A stretch of 64,000 nucleotides of DNA from Rhodopirellula baltica SH 1. GTDB taxonomy: Bacteria; Planctomycetota; Planctomycetia; Pirellulales; Pirellulaceae. Below are positions 33,907 through 44,189 of this stretch, in pieces; positions within the stretch are counted from its first letter, which is position 1, and each line of letters begins with the position of its first letter. The position numbers were made by a program, and so were the translations under genes. Under the pieces are notes generated by a model, which saw nothing but the letters and a program-made list of their open reading frames with translations, did not search any database and had not been told where the DNA came from. The stretch is taken from assembly GCF_000196115.1 (NCBI RefSeq), contig NC_005027.1, positions 2,108,001-2,172,000 on the forward strand, written 5' to 3'.

Positions 33907-36846
33907 TCAATTCGAAGCCGGCAATTCGCCGGCTTCGTTTGTTTGCATGAGAAACTCAAGCAAGTCGGCAACCTCTTGCGGCGTCATCGCTGACAGCAAT
34001 CCCGCCGGCATCAGTGATTGCTCGTTTGACTTTTTGAGTTCAATATCTTCGGGACGGAGCGTCGTGTGGGTTCCGTCGGCTTGCTGAACGACCACGCCGT
34101 CATCGTCCTCTTGAAGAATGCGTCCGACGATCAACTCACCGTCCACAGTCAGAATCGTGTGGCTTCTCCATTCCGGTTCGATCTTTTCACTCGGTTCCAC
34201 GATCCCTCGAAGCACTTCAAAACGCGTTCGTCGTTTGCTGATTCCCCCGAGCGACGGACCGACGTCCTTGCCCAAGCCTCCGATGCGATGGCATTGCCGA
34301 CACTGGGACGCGGCCGATTCGTAGAACCATTGCAACCCTCGCTGCGCATCCCCTTTCAAAGCCAGCAACGCCTCCAAGTCTGGAGAATCACCCACCAAGA
34401 GTGTGCGTTCCGATGGATCGATCCAAGGTTGCAACAAACCAAGCACCACCGGCGAATGGGATACGCTTTCATCGTTCAGCATTTCAGAAACAATCTTCTT
34501 GGACCTCTCCGGTGGTGCCTCAACGAGCTCTCGCCACAGCAACATCGATTGCAACGTTTCGTTCGGCTTTTCGCTGGCCGACTCGGTTGCATCGGGAGCG
34601 ACAGGCATCGACTTCACCCAGTCCCAAAGCATCTTGGCACCGGCCAGATCCACCGTGGAGCAACCGACGCGAGGCATTTTGCCCGGACCGCCGGTGGCAA
34701 CTCGATAGATCAACGCGGAACGTTCGGGATGCCCAGGTTCAATGACCTGCGTGTTCGTTCCCAATCCGAAATCACCTTGGGCAGCGGGGACTCCAAGCAA
34801 AGCAGTTTGGTCCAATGGCCGGATGTGCCTCAGATCCATCTTCGATGTCGCACCACCGGCGGGCCGATGACAGTGCGCACAATTGGAATGCAGATACGAT
34901 CGTGCCCGTTGTTCGAGAGGTTGATCCACGTCATAAGCGTTCACCATCTCGTGACCAGCTTTCACCTTTGCCGGCACCAAGAAACCTGCGCGAGCTAATT
35001 GCGACCACGATCCCGGACCGCTCTCGTCACGCAGATTCTCCGGCACCAACGACGCGGCACCGGGGTTGGCCACGTTATGACAAGTGACGCAAACATCGCG
35101 AGGATAGAAACGGTGTTCCCAATCACGCTTCCCCCAAATCGGATCGTCCACTCGGAAGGTTTGTGTGGCTCCCATCGCGGGTACCAGCGTGGCATCGGTT
35201 TGTTCTTCGTTCCACGCGAACGTGGTGGGATTCCAATTCAATCCGTCATAAGACAACACCTGCGTCTCCAAACGAATCTCTTTCGTATTGCCCGATGAAT
35301 CCAATACGTCGCGGATCAACGTGTTCGCGAAAACGGTTCCAGGCACGTAGCGTTTCCGCATTGGGTTGATTGGTTCTTGGCCTGGTATGCCAACAAACCG
35401 GACGGTACGAATTCCATCGCGAAACATCGTGGCATCGGGACGGTATGCGACGACGCCGGGATTGGGAATTAAGCTCTTCGTATCTGAGAACAATCCCGTT
35501 TCGCTCAGTCGTTTTGGAAACGCTTCGTAGTCACCGACCGACTGATTGCTGCTCAACCGGTAAATCCCACCTGAATGGTCAACCAACAAAACCTCCGACG
35601 TTGTTTCATTTTGGCTGACGAAGAAATCTATGATCTTCAAACCGGTGCTGGCAATTTTTCGCGGCACCGGTGGTTTGCCCGTCGTCGCTTTGGATTGCGT
35701 GTTGATTGCCCAGACATTCCCGTTCATGAAGCATCCGCAGAGGTACGTGCCGGCGAGCGATCCATCGTCAGCCGCGAAAAGCAAATCCGCGGGAACAAAG
35801 ACACCTCCGGTGATGGATTGCGATTCACTGCGAGGGAAAACAACCTCGGGCAAGATCACCTTTCCCGGTCCCGGAGTCTGCTCAAGATCCACCGGATGCG
35901 GCCCCTCATAGAGGCTCCATCCGTGATTCCCGCCGGGAACGATCCGGTGCACCATCTCGCAACGTTCCCAGCCGACGTCGGCCACCCAAAGATCATCGGT
36001 GGCGGGATCGAAAGCGGCGCGAAAACCATTGCGTAATCCAAACGCAAAGATTTCCCCGCGGGCTCCTTCCACATCGACAAATGGATTGTCGTCGGGGATG
36101 CGATAGGGCAGTGTCGTTCCATCCGCCAACTCACTGGTCTGATCCACATCAATTCGAAGCACACTGCCGCGAAGATCCCTGATGTCTTGTGCCGCTTTGT
36201 TGACGTCCGGCGGATACGGCAACGATCCATCTCCCGTCGTGATGTACAGCAACCCGTCCGGACCGAAGTTGAGCGACGCACCGATGTGATCGCCGGAAGG
36301 ATACGAGAGCAAATCCAATCGCGACTTTGGATCAATCACTGGCACGTTGGGCGGCAAGTCAGCGTCGGGCTTGTCCGCCGTGGGAATCGTCATCCGAAAT
36401 CGCGAAACGCGAGTGCCGCCTTCAACGTCATGCGGACGGATCGACCACACAACATAGAGATAGCCATTGGTTTCGAATTCTGGATGCAACGTTAAATCTC
36501 GAGCCGCTGCAAACAGTTCGTCGGTATGCGTTTGATTGGCTTTGTCGATATCGAGAGCCAAATCCATCTCCGCGACATCATCTCGCTTTTCGAAAGTATG
36601 CACTTGGCCATTTTGCAGCAGCACCAATCGACGGTTCGTGCCAGGCAAGTCCATCGCCGTGATCGGCGAACGTAGGACAAGGTTCGGATGAACCCGCTGA
36701 ACCGTCAGTTGCAGCGGCGGCTCGGGTGTCCCCTGCAATCGAGAATCGTTCCATGCCGGACGTTCCGCTGCGGAATTGCCGCAACAAAACAACAGCGTCA
36801 AAAAGGCAACGGGAATGGTTCGAACGAGTGAGTTCGTCAGCAACAT
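33907..36846 (-). CDS. Exported PQQ-dehydrogenase-like / multihaem protein
   Basis: A 979-residue secreted protein (signal peptide about 1-27, ending GNSAAE). Residues about 45-440 resemble the six-bladed propeller of PQQ-dependent glucose/aldose dehydrogenases: LTLHPEFETNGYLYVVWS, SLNFGPDGLLYITTGDGS, FAFGLRNGFRAAFDP, VADVGWERCEMVHRIVPGGN, NHGWSLYEGP. Further on are three c-type haem motifs, CVTCH, CAHCH and CRQCH, the last in the PVC-type haem-binding domain (GLQWFYESAASQCRQCH), followed by VDGELIVGRILQEDDDGVVV. The planctomycete versions are thought to oxidise sugars outside the membrane and pass electrons to the haems. Substrate unknown. Confidence 0.88.
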   Translation of the reverse strand: MLLTNSLVRTIPVAFLTLLFCCGNSAAERPAWNDSRLQGTPEPPLQLTVQRVHPNLVLRSPITAMDLPGTNRRLVLLQNGQVHTFEKRDDVAEMDLALDIDKANQTHTDELFAAARDLTLHPEFETNGYLYVVWSIRPHDVEGGTRVSRFRMTIPTADKPDADLPPNVPVIDPKSRLDLLSYPSGDHIGASLNFGPDGLLYITTGDGSLPYPPDVNKAAQDIRDLRGSVLRIDVDQTSELADGTTLPYRIPDDNPFVDVEGARGEIFAFGLRNGFRAAFDPATDDLWVADVGWERCEMVHRIVPGGNHGWSLYEGPHPVDLEQTPGPGKVILPEVVFPRSESQSITGGVFVPADLLFAADDGSLAGTYLCGCFMNGNVWAINTQSKATTGKPPVPRKIASTGLKIIDFFVSQNETTSEVLLVDHSGGIYRLSSNQSVGDYEAFPKRLSETGLFSDTKSLIPNPGVVAYRPDATMFRDGIRTVRFVGIPGQEPINPMRKRYVPGTVFANTLIRDVLDSSGNTKEIRLETQVLSYDGLNWNPTTFAWNEEQTDATLVPAMGATQTFRVDDPIWGKRDWEHRFYPRDVCVTCHNVANPGAASLVPENLRDESGPGSWSQLARAGFLVPAKVKAGHEMVNAYDVDQPLEQRARSYLHSNCAHCHRPAGGATSKMDLRHIRPLDQTALLGVPAAQGDFGLGTNTQVIEPGHPERSALIYRVATGGPGKMPRVGCSTVDLAGAKMLWDWVKSMPVAPDATESASEKPNETLQSMLLWRELVEAPPERSKKIVSEMLNDESVSHSPVVLGLLQPWIDPSERTLLVGDSPDLEALLALKGDAQRGLQWFYESAASQCRQCHRIGGLGKDVGPSLGGISKRRTRFEVLRGIVEPSEKIEPEWRSHTILTVDGELIVGRILQEDDDGVVVQQADGTHTTLRPEDIELKKSNEQSLMPAGLLSAMTPQEVADLLEFLMQTNEAGELPASN

Positions 36847-37040
36847 GGGGATGATAAGCCGGCCGTGGGGATGAGGAGGACGTGCCTATCTTAACCAATG
36901 CAATGCACAAACCATCACCTCTGTGGACTTCCCCGGGTGGTGGATTTCATCGCGTTGCGACACAATTTGTCTGGCTGCGGCGACGTCGCAGCCGGCCCCA
37001 CCAGTTCTCAGACGCTCCATTCCCAAACGTGCATTGATAG

Positions 37041-38054
37041 ATGGCTTTCTGGCGATCCAAAAAGAACGACTCGAGCGACGAATCGACCGCCCCCGAAACT
37101 TCGTCGGCTTCCTCCCCAGCGACCGGCGAAGAGGCCTCGGGCGGACTCTTCGGCAAAATGAAAACCGGCCTGCAGAAGACTCGCCGGGTTCTGGGAACCG
37201 ACATCCGTGACTTGTTCAAAGCCGAAGGCCGATTGGTCGACGAAGATTTTCTGGGCGAACTGTACGCTCGACTGATCCGCACCGACATGGGCGCCGGCCC
37301 AGCCGGTCGAATTCGCGATCGCGTTGCCAAAGATTTTCGCGGCCGAGTCGTTCACTTGGAAGAAGTCGTCGAAACGATCACCCAAGACATTCGCGAACAA
37401 CTGAAACAAGATCATGGTGACCTCGCGAAAGCGGACTCGCCACCGACGGTGATCTTGGTCGTCGGTGTCAACGGCAGTGGCAAGACGACTTCCATTGGCA
37501 AACTATCGCATCATCTCGTTTCCCAAGGGCACAAGATCGTCCTCGGTGCGGGTGACACGTTCCGCGCCGCCGCGGTCGAACAACTGACCATTTGGTCCGA
37601 ACGAATCGGCTGCGAGATCGTGACCGGTCCCAGCGGAGTGGACCCGGCAAGTGTTGCCTATCAAACAACCGAAAAGGCGGTTGAGATTGGCGCGGACTAC
37701 GCAATCATCGACACGGCCGGGCGTTTGCAAACTCAAGGCAAGTTGATGCAAGAACTGGAAAAGATCCGGCGAGTGATCGACAAAAAACTTCCGGGCGCAC
37801 CACACGAAGTCCTATTGGTTCTCGATGCGACCGCGGGCCAAAACGCGATCAGTCAAGCGAAAGGCTTCAGCAATGCGGCCGGTTGCACTGGCATCATTCT
37901 TTCGAAGTTGGATGGATCAGCGAAGGGCGGCGTTGTCCTGCCGATTCGCGAACAGTTCGAACTGCCCGTCAAGTTCGTTGGCCTGGGCGAAGGCATCGAA
38001 GACATGACCAAGTTCGATCCTGATACGTTTGCCGCGGCGTTGTTGGAGGCCTGA
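37041..38054 (+). CDS. ftsY: Signal recognition particle receptor FtsY
   Basis: A 337-residue FtsY with a short acidic N-terminal extension. The NG GTPase domain shows G1 GVNGSGKTTSIGKL, the insertion-box DTFRAAAVEQL, G3 DTAGRLQTQ and G4/G5 LSKLDGSAKGG. It docks ribosomes bound to the signal recognition particle at the membrane. Six bases separate it from the miaE-like gene, so these are cotranscribed. The ATG at 37041 gives MAFWRSKKND; an upstream ribosome site is not obvious. Confidence 0.95.
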   Translation: MAFWRSKKNDSSDESTAPETSSASSPATGEEASGGLFGKMKTGLQKTRRVLGTDIRDLFKAEGRLVDEDFLGELYARLIRTDMGAGPAGRIRDRVAKDFRGRVVHLEEVVETITQDIREQLKQDHGDLAKADSPPTVILVVGVNGSGKTTSIGKLSHHLVSQGHKIVLGAGDTFRAAAVEQLTIWSERIGCEIVTGPSGVDPASVAYQTTEKAVEIGADYAIIDTAGRLQTQGKLMQELEKIRRVIDKKLPGAPHEVLLVLDATAGQNAISQAKGFSNAAGCTGIILSKLDGSAKGGVVLPIREQFELPVKFVGLGEGIEDMTKFDPDTFAAALLEA

Positions 38055-38059
38055 TCGAA

Positions 38060-38641
38060 ATGCTTCACCTGCATTCCGAATCGACAAAACGTTGGCTGGT
38101 TCAAGTCGACAATCACTTGGATGAACTGTTGCTGGACCACGCTCATTGCGAACGCAAAGCCGCGTCGACCGCAATGAACTTGATGAACGCCTACACCGAG
38201 AACCTCGACATTTGTCGAGAGATGGCAACGATCGTGGAAGAGGAACTCGAGCACTTCTTCATGGTGATCGATATTTTGAAGAAGCGGGACATCCCATTTC
38301 GCCGGATCGCGCCGGGACCGTATGGCCGCAAACTGACCGCGCTGATTCGTCAGAACGATCCGAATCGAGCCGTCGATCGATTGCTGGTGGCCTCATTGAT
38401 CGAAGCCCGCAGTTGCGAACGATTCCGCTTGCTTGCCGATCACGTGGCCGACCGCGAGCCCGAACTGTCCGCGTTTTACGCTGGTTTGTTCGAAAGTGAA
38501 GCTCGCCATCACACGACCTATGTGAAACTTGCTGAGCATTTTACCAGTCGCGAAATGGTTCGCGAACGTCTCACCGAACTGTCCAAGTTGGAAAGTGAGA
38601 TCATCGCCGAAGGAAGCGAACTGCCGCGGATGCACTCCTAA
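38060..38641 (+). CDS. miaE: tRNA-(ms2io6A)-hydroxylase
   Basis: A 193-residue ferritin-like diiron enzyme that hydroxylates the isopentenyl group of ms2i6A at position 37 of tRNAs, using oxygen. Ligand motifs include DHAHCERKAASTAM, EEELEHFFMVIDIL, ASLIEARSCERFRLL and FESEARHHTTYV, all intact. The N-terminal LHLHSESTKRWLVQVD fits the family. It is coupled to ftsY. A MiaB/MiaA source of substrate must be elsewhere. Confidence 0.9.
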   Translation: MLHLHSESTKRWLVQVDNHLDELLLDHAHCERKAASTAMNLMNAYTENLDICREMATIVEEELEHFFMVIDILKKRDIPFRRIAPGPYGRKLTALIRQNDPNRAVDRLLVASLIEARSCERFRLLADHVADREPELSAFYAGLFESEARHHTTYVKLAEHFTSREMVRERLTELSKLESEIIAEGSELPRMHS

Positions 38642-38907
38642 CACGATTGTTTCACGGGATAGTGTCTCCGCATTTGCCGTGAACAGATTCGCATCCGCAA
38701 CGACGGCGATGTTTCACGCGAAGTGGCTCTTCGAGCGTGTCGATCGGGCCGTCTTTTGGCACCGAGTTTGCGATGCTTGCCCCTCGCGGACAAGACGAAA
38801 TACTCTCGTCGCTGTCGAAAGTCAGCCCGCATCCATGAAGGAACGGAATCGAGTCGGATGACCCGGCCACCACCGTCAATCAATCGTCTGGTCGCGGAGA
38901 CACACGG

Positions 38908-39984
38908 ATGAAAACTTTTCAATCTCAAGTCAAATCTTACGTAGCAGCGTTCGCCTTGGTTGTTCTCGCCACCGACATCGCTGCCGAAGACAACGTTCAA
39001 GCATTGTCGTTCGATCTTCCTCCCACCGCAGTCGCTCGTCCGGTCGATCTTTCAGACCGTATGACTCCGACGTCACAGGCGGGTGAGTCCATGCAAGTCG
39101 AGTTGCGTTTGTCATCGATGGTGACGGGCAGCAAACTACCAACGATCGAACGTTGGATGGTTCAAGTCGTTCCTCGCGCTGCTTCATGGCGAGTCCTCGA
39201 CTACTCGCCTCGCACCGAAACCGGATCAGACTACGCCACTCCCATCCAAGTCAAACGGTCCGACGAGTCGACTCGATCAATGGGCATTGCAGCTGACGGT
39301 GGCTATGGGCACTTGGCGTCGGCTCACTTGGGTGCGGACCATGGCGACAAACAATCCGAAGCGATCCAGTTCGACAAGCACGCTCCATTGCATGCTGTTT
39401 CGGCTGCGGGAACGATCGAACGTGGTCGCGGCGTTTACTACAAGCTGCGTTGGACTTCGCAACAAGTTTTGGAAGGCGAAAAGCTGTTCCAAGTCGCTTT
39501 CGACGTTCCTCCCGGCTTCCGAGCTGGAATGTTGGACGTTGTTGTGATGGCCTACGGTAAACCAGCCAAATCCAGCCCGATGAGCGGCGTCTGGGCTGAC
39601 ATGCCTTTGTTGGAAACCAGCTCGTCATCCGCAATGCTCGGCAAAGCCCACTTCACCGTCGCAGTTCACCGAGAGGGTGACGACGCGGCCTGGAGTTTGG
39701 CTCGTCAATTGGCGTCGGCTGAAGTTCGTCTTCGTCAGGCAGCAAGCGGTCACCGAGCCGACACGCCAATCCGATCACTACCAACGTTGATCCGACACGT
39801 CGCTGCAAAAATCGATGTGGACTCAGTCGACGTCCACGGTGATTGGGCAGAACGTTTGATCGCCGGACAAGCCGACCCCTACATCGATCCCGTGATCCGA
39901 AAACTGCCAACCGACCTACGAGTCGTCGCGTTGGACTACAACGACAGCCGTCGAGCATTGCTGGCTCTCGACGAACCTCGCTGA
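38908..39984 (+). CDS. Hypothetical exported protein
   Basis: A 358-residue protein with a signal peptide (SYVAAFALVVLATDIAAED, cleavage near 27). The mature part is beta-rich, with one region (about 165-215, FQVAFDVPPGFRAGMLDVVVM) like a small extracellular beta domain, and a helical tail. No known family recognised. Preceded by 266 bases (38642-38907) in which I see no gene. Codon choice and GC match the neighbours, so it is probably a native gene. Confidence 0.7.
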   Translation: MKTFQSQVKSYVAAFALVVLATDIAAEDNVQALSFDLPPTAVARPVDLSDRMTPTSQAGESMQVELRLSSMVTGSKLPTIERWMVQVVPRAASWRVLDYSPRTETGSDYATPIQVKRSDESTRSMGIAADGGYGHLASAHLGADHGDKQSEAIQFDKHAPLHAVSAAGTIERGRGVYYKLRWTSQQVLEGEKLFQVAFDVPPGFRAGMLDVVVMAYGKPAKSSPMSGVWADMPLLETSSSSAMLGKAHFTVAVHREGDDAAWSLARQLASAEVRLRQAASGHRADTPIRSLPTLIRHVAAKIDVDSVDVHGDWAERLIAGQADPYIDPVIRKLPTDLRVVALDYNDSRRALLALDEPR

Positions 39985-40089
39985 TCGACAATTTGGACGA
40001 TCGCGAGAGCAACGAAAGCTTTGCTTCGCGATTGGCAGCGGCAGCGATCGCAGCACAACTTCCGCAGAGAACATTGACGGGCGGATTAA

Positions 40090-42363
40090 TTAGAGCCCGT
40101 CTTTCTCTGCCCTCTTCAGTTTTCGATCAAGCGTGCTGCGTTCGATCCCCAAGATCGTAGACGCGCGGCTCTTGTTCCCGCCGGTGGATTCCAACACGCG
40201 GCGGATATGCCGCATTTCTAATTCGGCCAATGAAAGCTCCAGCTCATCCGGCGAGCCACCTGATCGGCCTGCTTTGGCGACGTTTTCTTTCGAAGCATTT
40301 GAAACCGCGGTGATAATCAAATCGTTTGCGTCGAGTTCGGTCGCTTCCCCGTCACCCGCCGCATCCATTGGCGACATCACGACAGCCCGCTCGATCACGT
40401 TGCGAAGCTCTCGCACGTTACCTGGCCAACGATGTCGTTGTAATTTCTTCTCTGCTAGCGTTGAGAATTTCAAACGTCCACGAGCCATCGACTCGGCGAA
40501 GGACTGTAGAAAATGGTTGGCTAGCAAAATGACATCGCGGCCGCGTTCGCGAAGTGGCGGAACCAAAATTTCTACCACGTTCAGCCGGTAAAACAAATCT
40601 TCGCGAAACTTGTTCTGTTCCACCATCGCTCGCAAATCTCGATGCGTCGCGGCGACAACACGGACATCCGTTCGAATGGGCGACTGACCACCGACGCGTT
40701 CAAACGGGTGACCTTCCAGTACGCGGAGCAACTTGGCTTGCAGATCCAAACTCATCTCGCCGATCTCGTCCAGCATCAACGTGCCACCGGATGCGACCTC
40801 GAACTTCCCTCGCTTCTGTTGGGTCGCACCGGTGAAGGCGCCTTCCTCGTGACCGAACAGTTCCGATTCCAACAAATCCTTTGACAACGCCGCACAGTTC
40901 AAACACACCAACGGTCCATCTTTGCGAGGACTGGCGTGATGGATTGCTGACGCGACCAACTCCTTGCCCACACCCGACTCACCGCGAACCAAAACGACCG
41001 ACGGCGTTGGGGCAACCTGCGCGATTTGTTGTTGGACCAAACGAATTGGTTCGCTGTTGCCGAGAATCTGAATTCGTCCGGCCAGTTGACGTCGCAAACG
41101 ATTGATTACCGCTTCGGACTTCTTCAACGATCGAGTCAACGATGCCTCGCGATGAATCGACCGGATCGCCTGGCAAAAGATTTCTCCCGCCGCGACGACG
41201 TTCCTCAATTGGTTTGGTGTCAGCGCGGGACTTCCGGCGGGAGTGGTCACATGCACCAACCCAACCGGCAGATTGCTTTCGGTAATCGGCTGATGGTTTG
41301 CAGCTAGACTTTTTTCGCGATTTGATTCGCCACCGCTGCGATTCGCGGCGGACTCTCGAGCCACCGGCCGAAGCGGGGCCAAGATAATCGATTCCACATC
41401 GATCTCGCCTGCGGTGTTCTCAGTTGCCAAGCGTCGATCACCCAAAACGTTGCGGGCTAGGATCGCGGCCGAATTGGGTTGCAAAATCGGTTCGATCAAC
41501 GGAGTCGGCGGACGACGGTACCGAGTCCCCTTGGGCTGACGAACCAATCGCGGCGGTGACAATCCACCACCCTGGACCAAGGCGGATCTTTGTTCCGCAT
41601 CAAACAGGTACAACCCGATCGTGGCGCCCGGCAGCAATTCATCGAGCGTTTGCATCAGCGTCTCGCCACATTCTTCAATCGACTCCGCTCGGCCCAAAGC
41701 GAACGCCATCGCGAGCAGTGGATCAGCCGCGTCCATCGTGGCTGGATCGTTGTCGGAAACCGGATTGGTTTCGCGGTTGAGCCGACGGGCCAGTCCGCTG
41801 GTTGTGATTTGCGAAACGACATCGACTTCGCTTTCGCCGTTTTCACCGTCATAACCGGAATCACCGTTCCGCCAATCTTTCGCAAGATTGTCCTGGGTCG
41901 CACCATCGTCGGCTGATCCCGATCCGCCGGACGCCGGCCCGCCAATGTTTGGACTATTCCGAACGGGGGGACGAGCCAGGGTTGCAGGGTTCCGCGTGAA
42001 TGTCAGCTCAAACCCAGCGATCTCGATTTGATCGGCCTCCGTGAGCACCGTCGGAGCTTGAATTCGCCTGGAATTGACGCTCACACCATTGCGAGACTTC
42101 AAATCAGCGATCGCCCAGACTGGTCCATCGGGAGTGATCGCGGGACGAATTTCCGCGTGGTGACGACTGGATTGAGCACTGCGGAGCACAATCGGGTTGG
42201 ACGAAGAGCGACCGATCGTCCACCGGACATCGCCCGACAATCGAATGACATCCGTCCAGCGCGTACCGCGATGGACGACCAAATAGGCGTCCGGAGGCGA
42301 ATTCGCTGGAGCAGCGGCGGCTTGAGTTGTGTTAGATTTGCTTGTCACTGGTAGAGCCTGCAA
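40090..42363 (-). CDS. Sigma-54 activator with FHA and GAF-like domains
   Basis: A 757-residue regulator. Residues about 27-115 are an FHA phosphopeptide-binding domain ([37 protein letters not shown]). About 205-405 is a GAF-like sensor. About 430-660 is the AAA+ domain with Walker [13 protein letters not shown], the sigma-54-contact GAFTGA and [10 protein letters not shown], and the C-terminus is a Fis-type HTH ([34 protein letters not shown]). It would activate sigma-54 promoters when the FHA domain meets a Ser/Thr-phosphorylated partner. The start is TTG 42363; GTG 42348 is an alternative. The divergent neighbour starts 160 bases away. Confidence 0.9.
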   Translation of the reverse strand: MQALPVTSKSNTTQAAAAPANSPPDAYLVVHRGTRWTDVIRLSGDVRWTIGRSSSNPIVLRSAQSSRHHAEIRPAITPDGPVWAIADLKSRNGVSVNSRRIQAPTVLTEADQIEIAGFELTFTRNPATLARPPVRNSPNIGGPASGGSGSADDGATQDNLAKDWRNGDSGYDGENGESEVDVVSQITTSGLARRLNRETNPVSDNDPATMDAADPLLAMAFALGRAESIEECGETLMQTLDELLPGATIGLYLFDAEQRSALVQGGGLSPPRLVRQPKGTRYRRPPTPLIEPILQPNSAAILARNVLGDRRLATENTAGEIDVESIILAPLRPVARESAANRSGGESNREKSLAANHQPITESNLPVGLVHVTTPAGSPALTPNQLRNVVAAGEIFCQAIRSIHREASLTRSLKKSEAVINRLRRQLAGRIQILGNSEPIRLVQQQIAQVAPTPSVVLVRGESGVGKELVASAIHHASPRKDGPLVCLNCAALSKDLLESELFGHEEGAFTGATQQKRGKFEVASGGTLMLDEIGEMSLDLQAKLLRVLEGHPFERVGGQSPIRTDVRVVAATHRDLRAMVEQNKFREDLFYRLNVVEILVPPLRERGRDVILLANHFLQSFAESMARGRLKFSTLAEKKLQRHRWPGNVRELRNVIERAVVMSPMDAAGDGEATELDANDLIITAVSNASKENVAKAGRSGGSPDELELSLAELEMRHIRRVLESTGGNKSRASTILGIERSTLDRKLKRAEKDGL

Positions 42364-42523
42364 TTATTCTAATCATAGACTGCGGGTTCCCCCCACCGCC
42401 GGTCGCCTTTCACCATCCCTTCTCTCCGCCAGCCGGATACACGTCTCGATGCGTTCTTCTCTTCTTGGTCGTCCTATCTCCGGTCGATCCATCCAATGCG
42501 GTTTCGGGTCTTGGGTTCGTACC

Positions 42524-43873
42524 ATGCGTTTGCCAACTTTGATGGTCGCCGCCCTTTGTTTGGCGATGACAATGTCCTCCGCGTATGCGGGCATCGGACT
42601 TGGAACCCAACGTTCAGTTGGGGGTGTGATGATCGCTCCTGATGGGAGCGTTCGAGCGGCGACCGCGGAAGAACAAAAGGAAATGGCTCAGGTTGTTCGC
42701 AATGCCATGGAAGCCCCCACGGGTGAACTGGCTCAAGCGGCTGATCGCCGAGTGATCTCGCTGAACGGCTTGCAAGCCAAATTGAAGGAAGCTCACGAGT
42801 CGGGGCAACATCTCGACACCGAAACCATGTTCCTCGCCGGCATGCAGCGTATTGAATACGTAATCGTCGACCAAGAGAACAACGATATTCTGTTGGCTGG
42901 TCCCGCAGAACCTTGGATGGTTCGTCCCGATGGACATGTCGTCGGAACCGAGACCGGTGGATCGGTTCTTCGTCTGGATGACTTGGTCACCGCTTTCCGC
43001 AGTGTCGAAACAGCCCGCAACAATGGCGGCATCCTGTGCTCCATCGAACCGACCCCAGAAGGTCGCGTGCGTCTGCAGAACTTCTTGAAGAACGTCAAAC
43101 TTCGCCCCGGTCAAAACCCCGCTTATCTCGAAGCCGGTATGCGACAAGCCTTTGGCCCGCAGCAAATTCTGCTGGGTGGAGTCGCGACCGACAGTCGCTT
43201 CGCTCGCACTTTGGTCGCTGCTGACTTCGAAATGAAACGTATCGCGATGGGACTGACTCAGTCGCCCGTCGCTGGTTTGCCTAGCTATCTGGAACTTGCC
43301 AAAAACCAAGTCCAATCCAGCGTCAGCACACCGCGATGGTGGATGGCATCCGACTACGAACCAGTCGCCCGTGACGAGGAAGGTCGCGTTTGGAAAATCA
43401 GTGGCCAAGGTGTCAAAACGCTGACCGAAGACGACACCTTCGACAAGCAAGGCAATGTTCGCGCAACCGGACGCAAGAATGCTCTGGCCTCCAAGTGGGC
43501 CGACATGATGACCGAACAATTCGAAGAACTCTCTCGCGAACGTCCCGTCTTCCGCGATCTTCGCAACGCGATGGATTTGGCGGTCATTGCAACGCTCATC
43601 ACTCAGCAACAACTCGACCACAAATCGGGAATTGACCTCAGCGTTCTTCGTGGCAACGACTCGCACGTTGAATTGGCCAGCTATGAAATGCCCAAGACAC
43701 TGGAACCACAGTGCAGCTTCGTCAAAGGCCGTGCTGGATGGACCGTGACCGCTTCGGGTGGCGTCAACGTCAACGCTTTCGCGGTTTCTGAAAACCCAGT
43801 CACCGACGAAACGCTCGGCAGCATCGCTGCGGCCAGCGACGCATCATCGCGTTGGTGGTGGGACGGCAAATAA
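42524..43873 (+). CDS. Exported DUF1598-like protein
   Basis: A 449-residue secreted protein (signal peptide MRLPTLMVAALCLAMTMSSAYAG). Start at ATG 42524 gives a standard signal; ATG 42449 is also in frame. The mature protein has AEQKEMAQVVRNAMEAP, GMQRIEYVIVDQENNDILLAGPAEP and LRLDDLVTAFRSVE, which resemble DUF1598, a family common in Rhodopirellula with no known function. The family call is from memory of the pattern. A hairpin follows the stop at 43888. Confidence 0.65.
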   Translation: MRLPTLMVAALCLAMTMSSAYAGIGLGTQRSVGGVMIAPDGSVRAATAEEQKEMAQVVRNAMEAPTGELAQAADRRVISLNGLQAKLKEAHESGQHLDTETMFLAGMQRIEYVIVDQENNDILLAGPAEPWMVRPDGHVVGTETGGSVLRLDDLVTAFRSVETARNNGGILCSIEPTPEGRVRLQNFLKNVKLRPGQNPAYLEAGMRQAFGPQQILLGGVATDSRFARTLVAADFEMKRIAMGLTQSPVAGLPSYLELAKNQVQSSVSTPRWWMASDYEPVARDEEGRVWKISGQGVKTLTEDDTFDKQGNVRATGRKNALASKWADMMTEQFEELSRERPVFRDLRNAMDLAVIATLITQQQLDHKSGIDLSVLRGNDSHVELASYEMPKTLEPQCSFVKGRAGWTVTASGGVNVNAFAVSENPVTDETLGSIAAASDASSRWWWDGK

Positions 43874-43887
43874 GCTGTCCTCGTGAA

Positions 43888-43912
43888 TCATCCGCTGAAA
43901 CAAAGCGGATGA
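43888..43912 (+). terminator. Hairpin after the DUF1598-like gene
   Basis: TCATCCGCT (43888-43896) pairs perfectly with AGCGGATGA (43904-43912), 15 bases past the stop codon, followed by ATTTCTCT. The T run is short, so termination may be partial. The remaining gap to 44190 shows nothing. Confidence 0.6.
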
Positions 43913-44189
43913 ATTTCTCTCCGGCGGCCTTCACATGAACGCCGCCCGGGATGTTGCAAACATCTCATCTCTGCGATCGAAAGCACGCCACACCTCTTCT
44001 TCGCAAAGTGCTGGCGATATTCGTCCCCGGCAGCATTCATCGACAACGTCATCGCTCGGACACGTTGTTCTGCCGATCCGCAGCGTTCTTCGCCGGAACC
44101 GGCCGCACTCGATTTAGTAGCGGGCGTGCGTCAAATCGGCCCGTCGGATGCTGTCCAGAACCATCTGCCGTTTGTTTGCCGATCGTCGC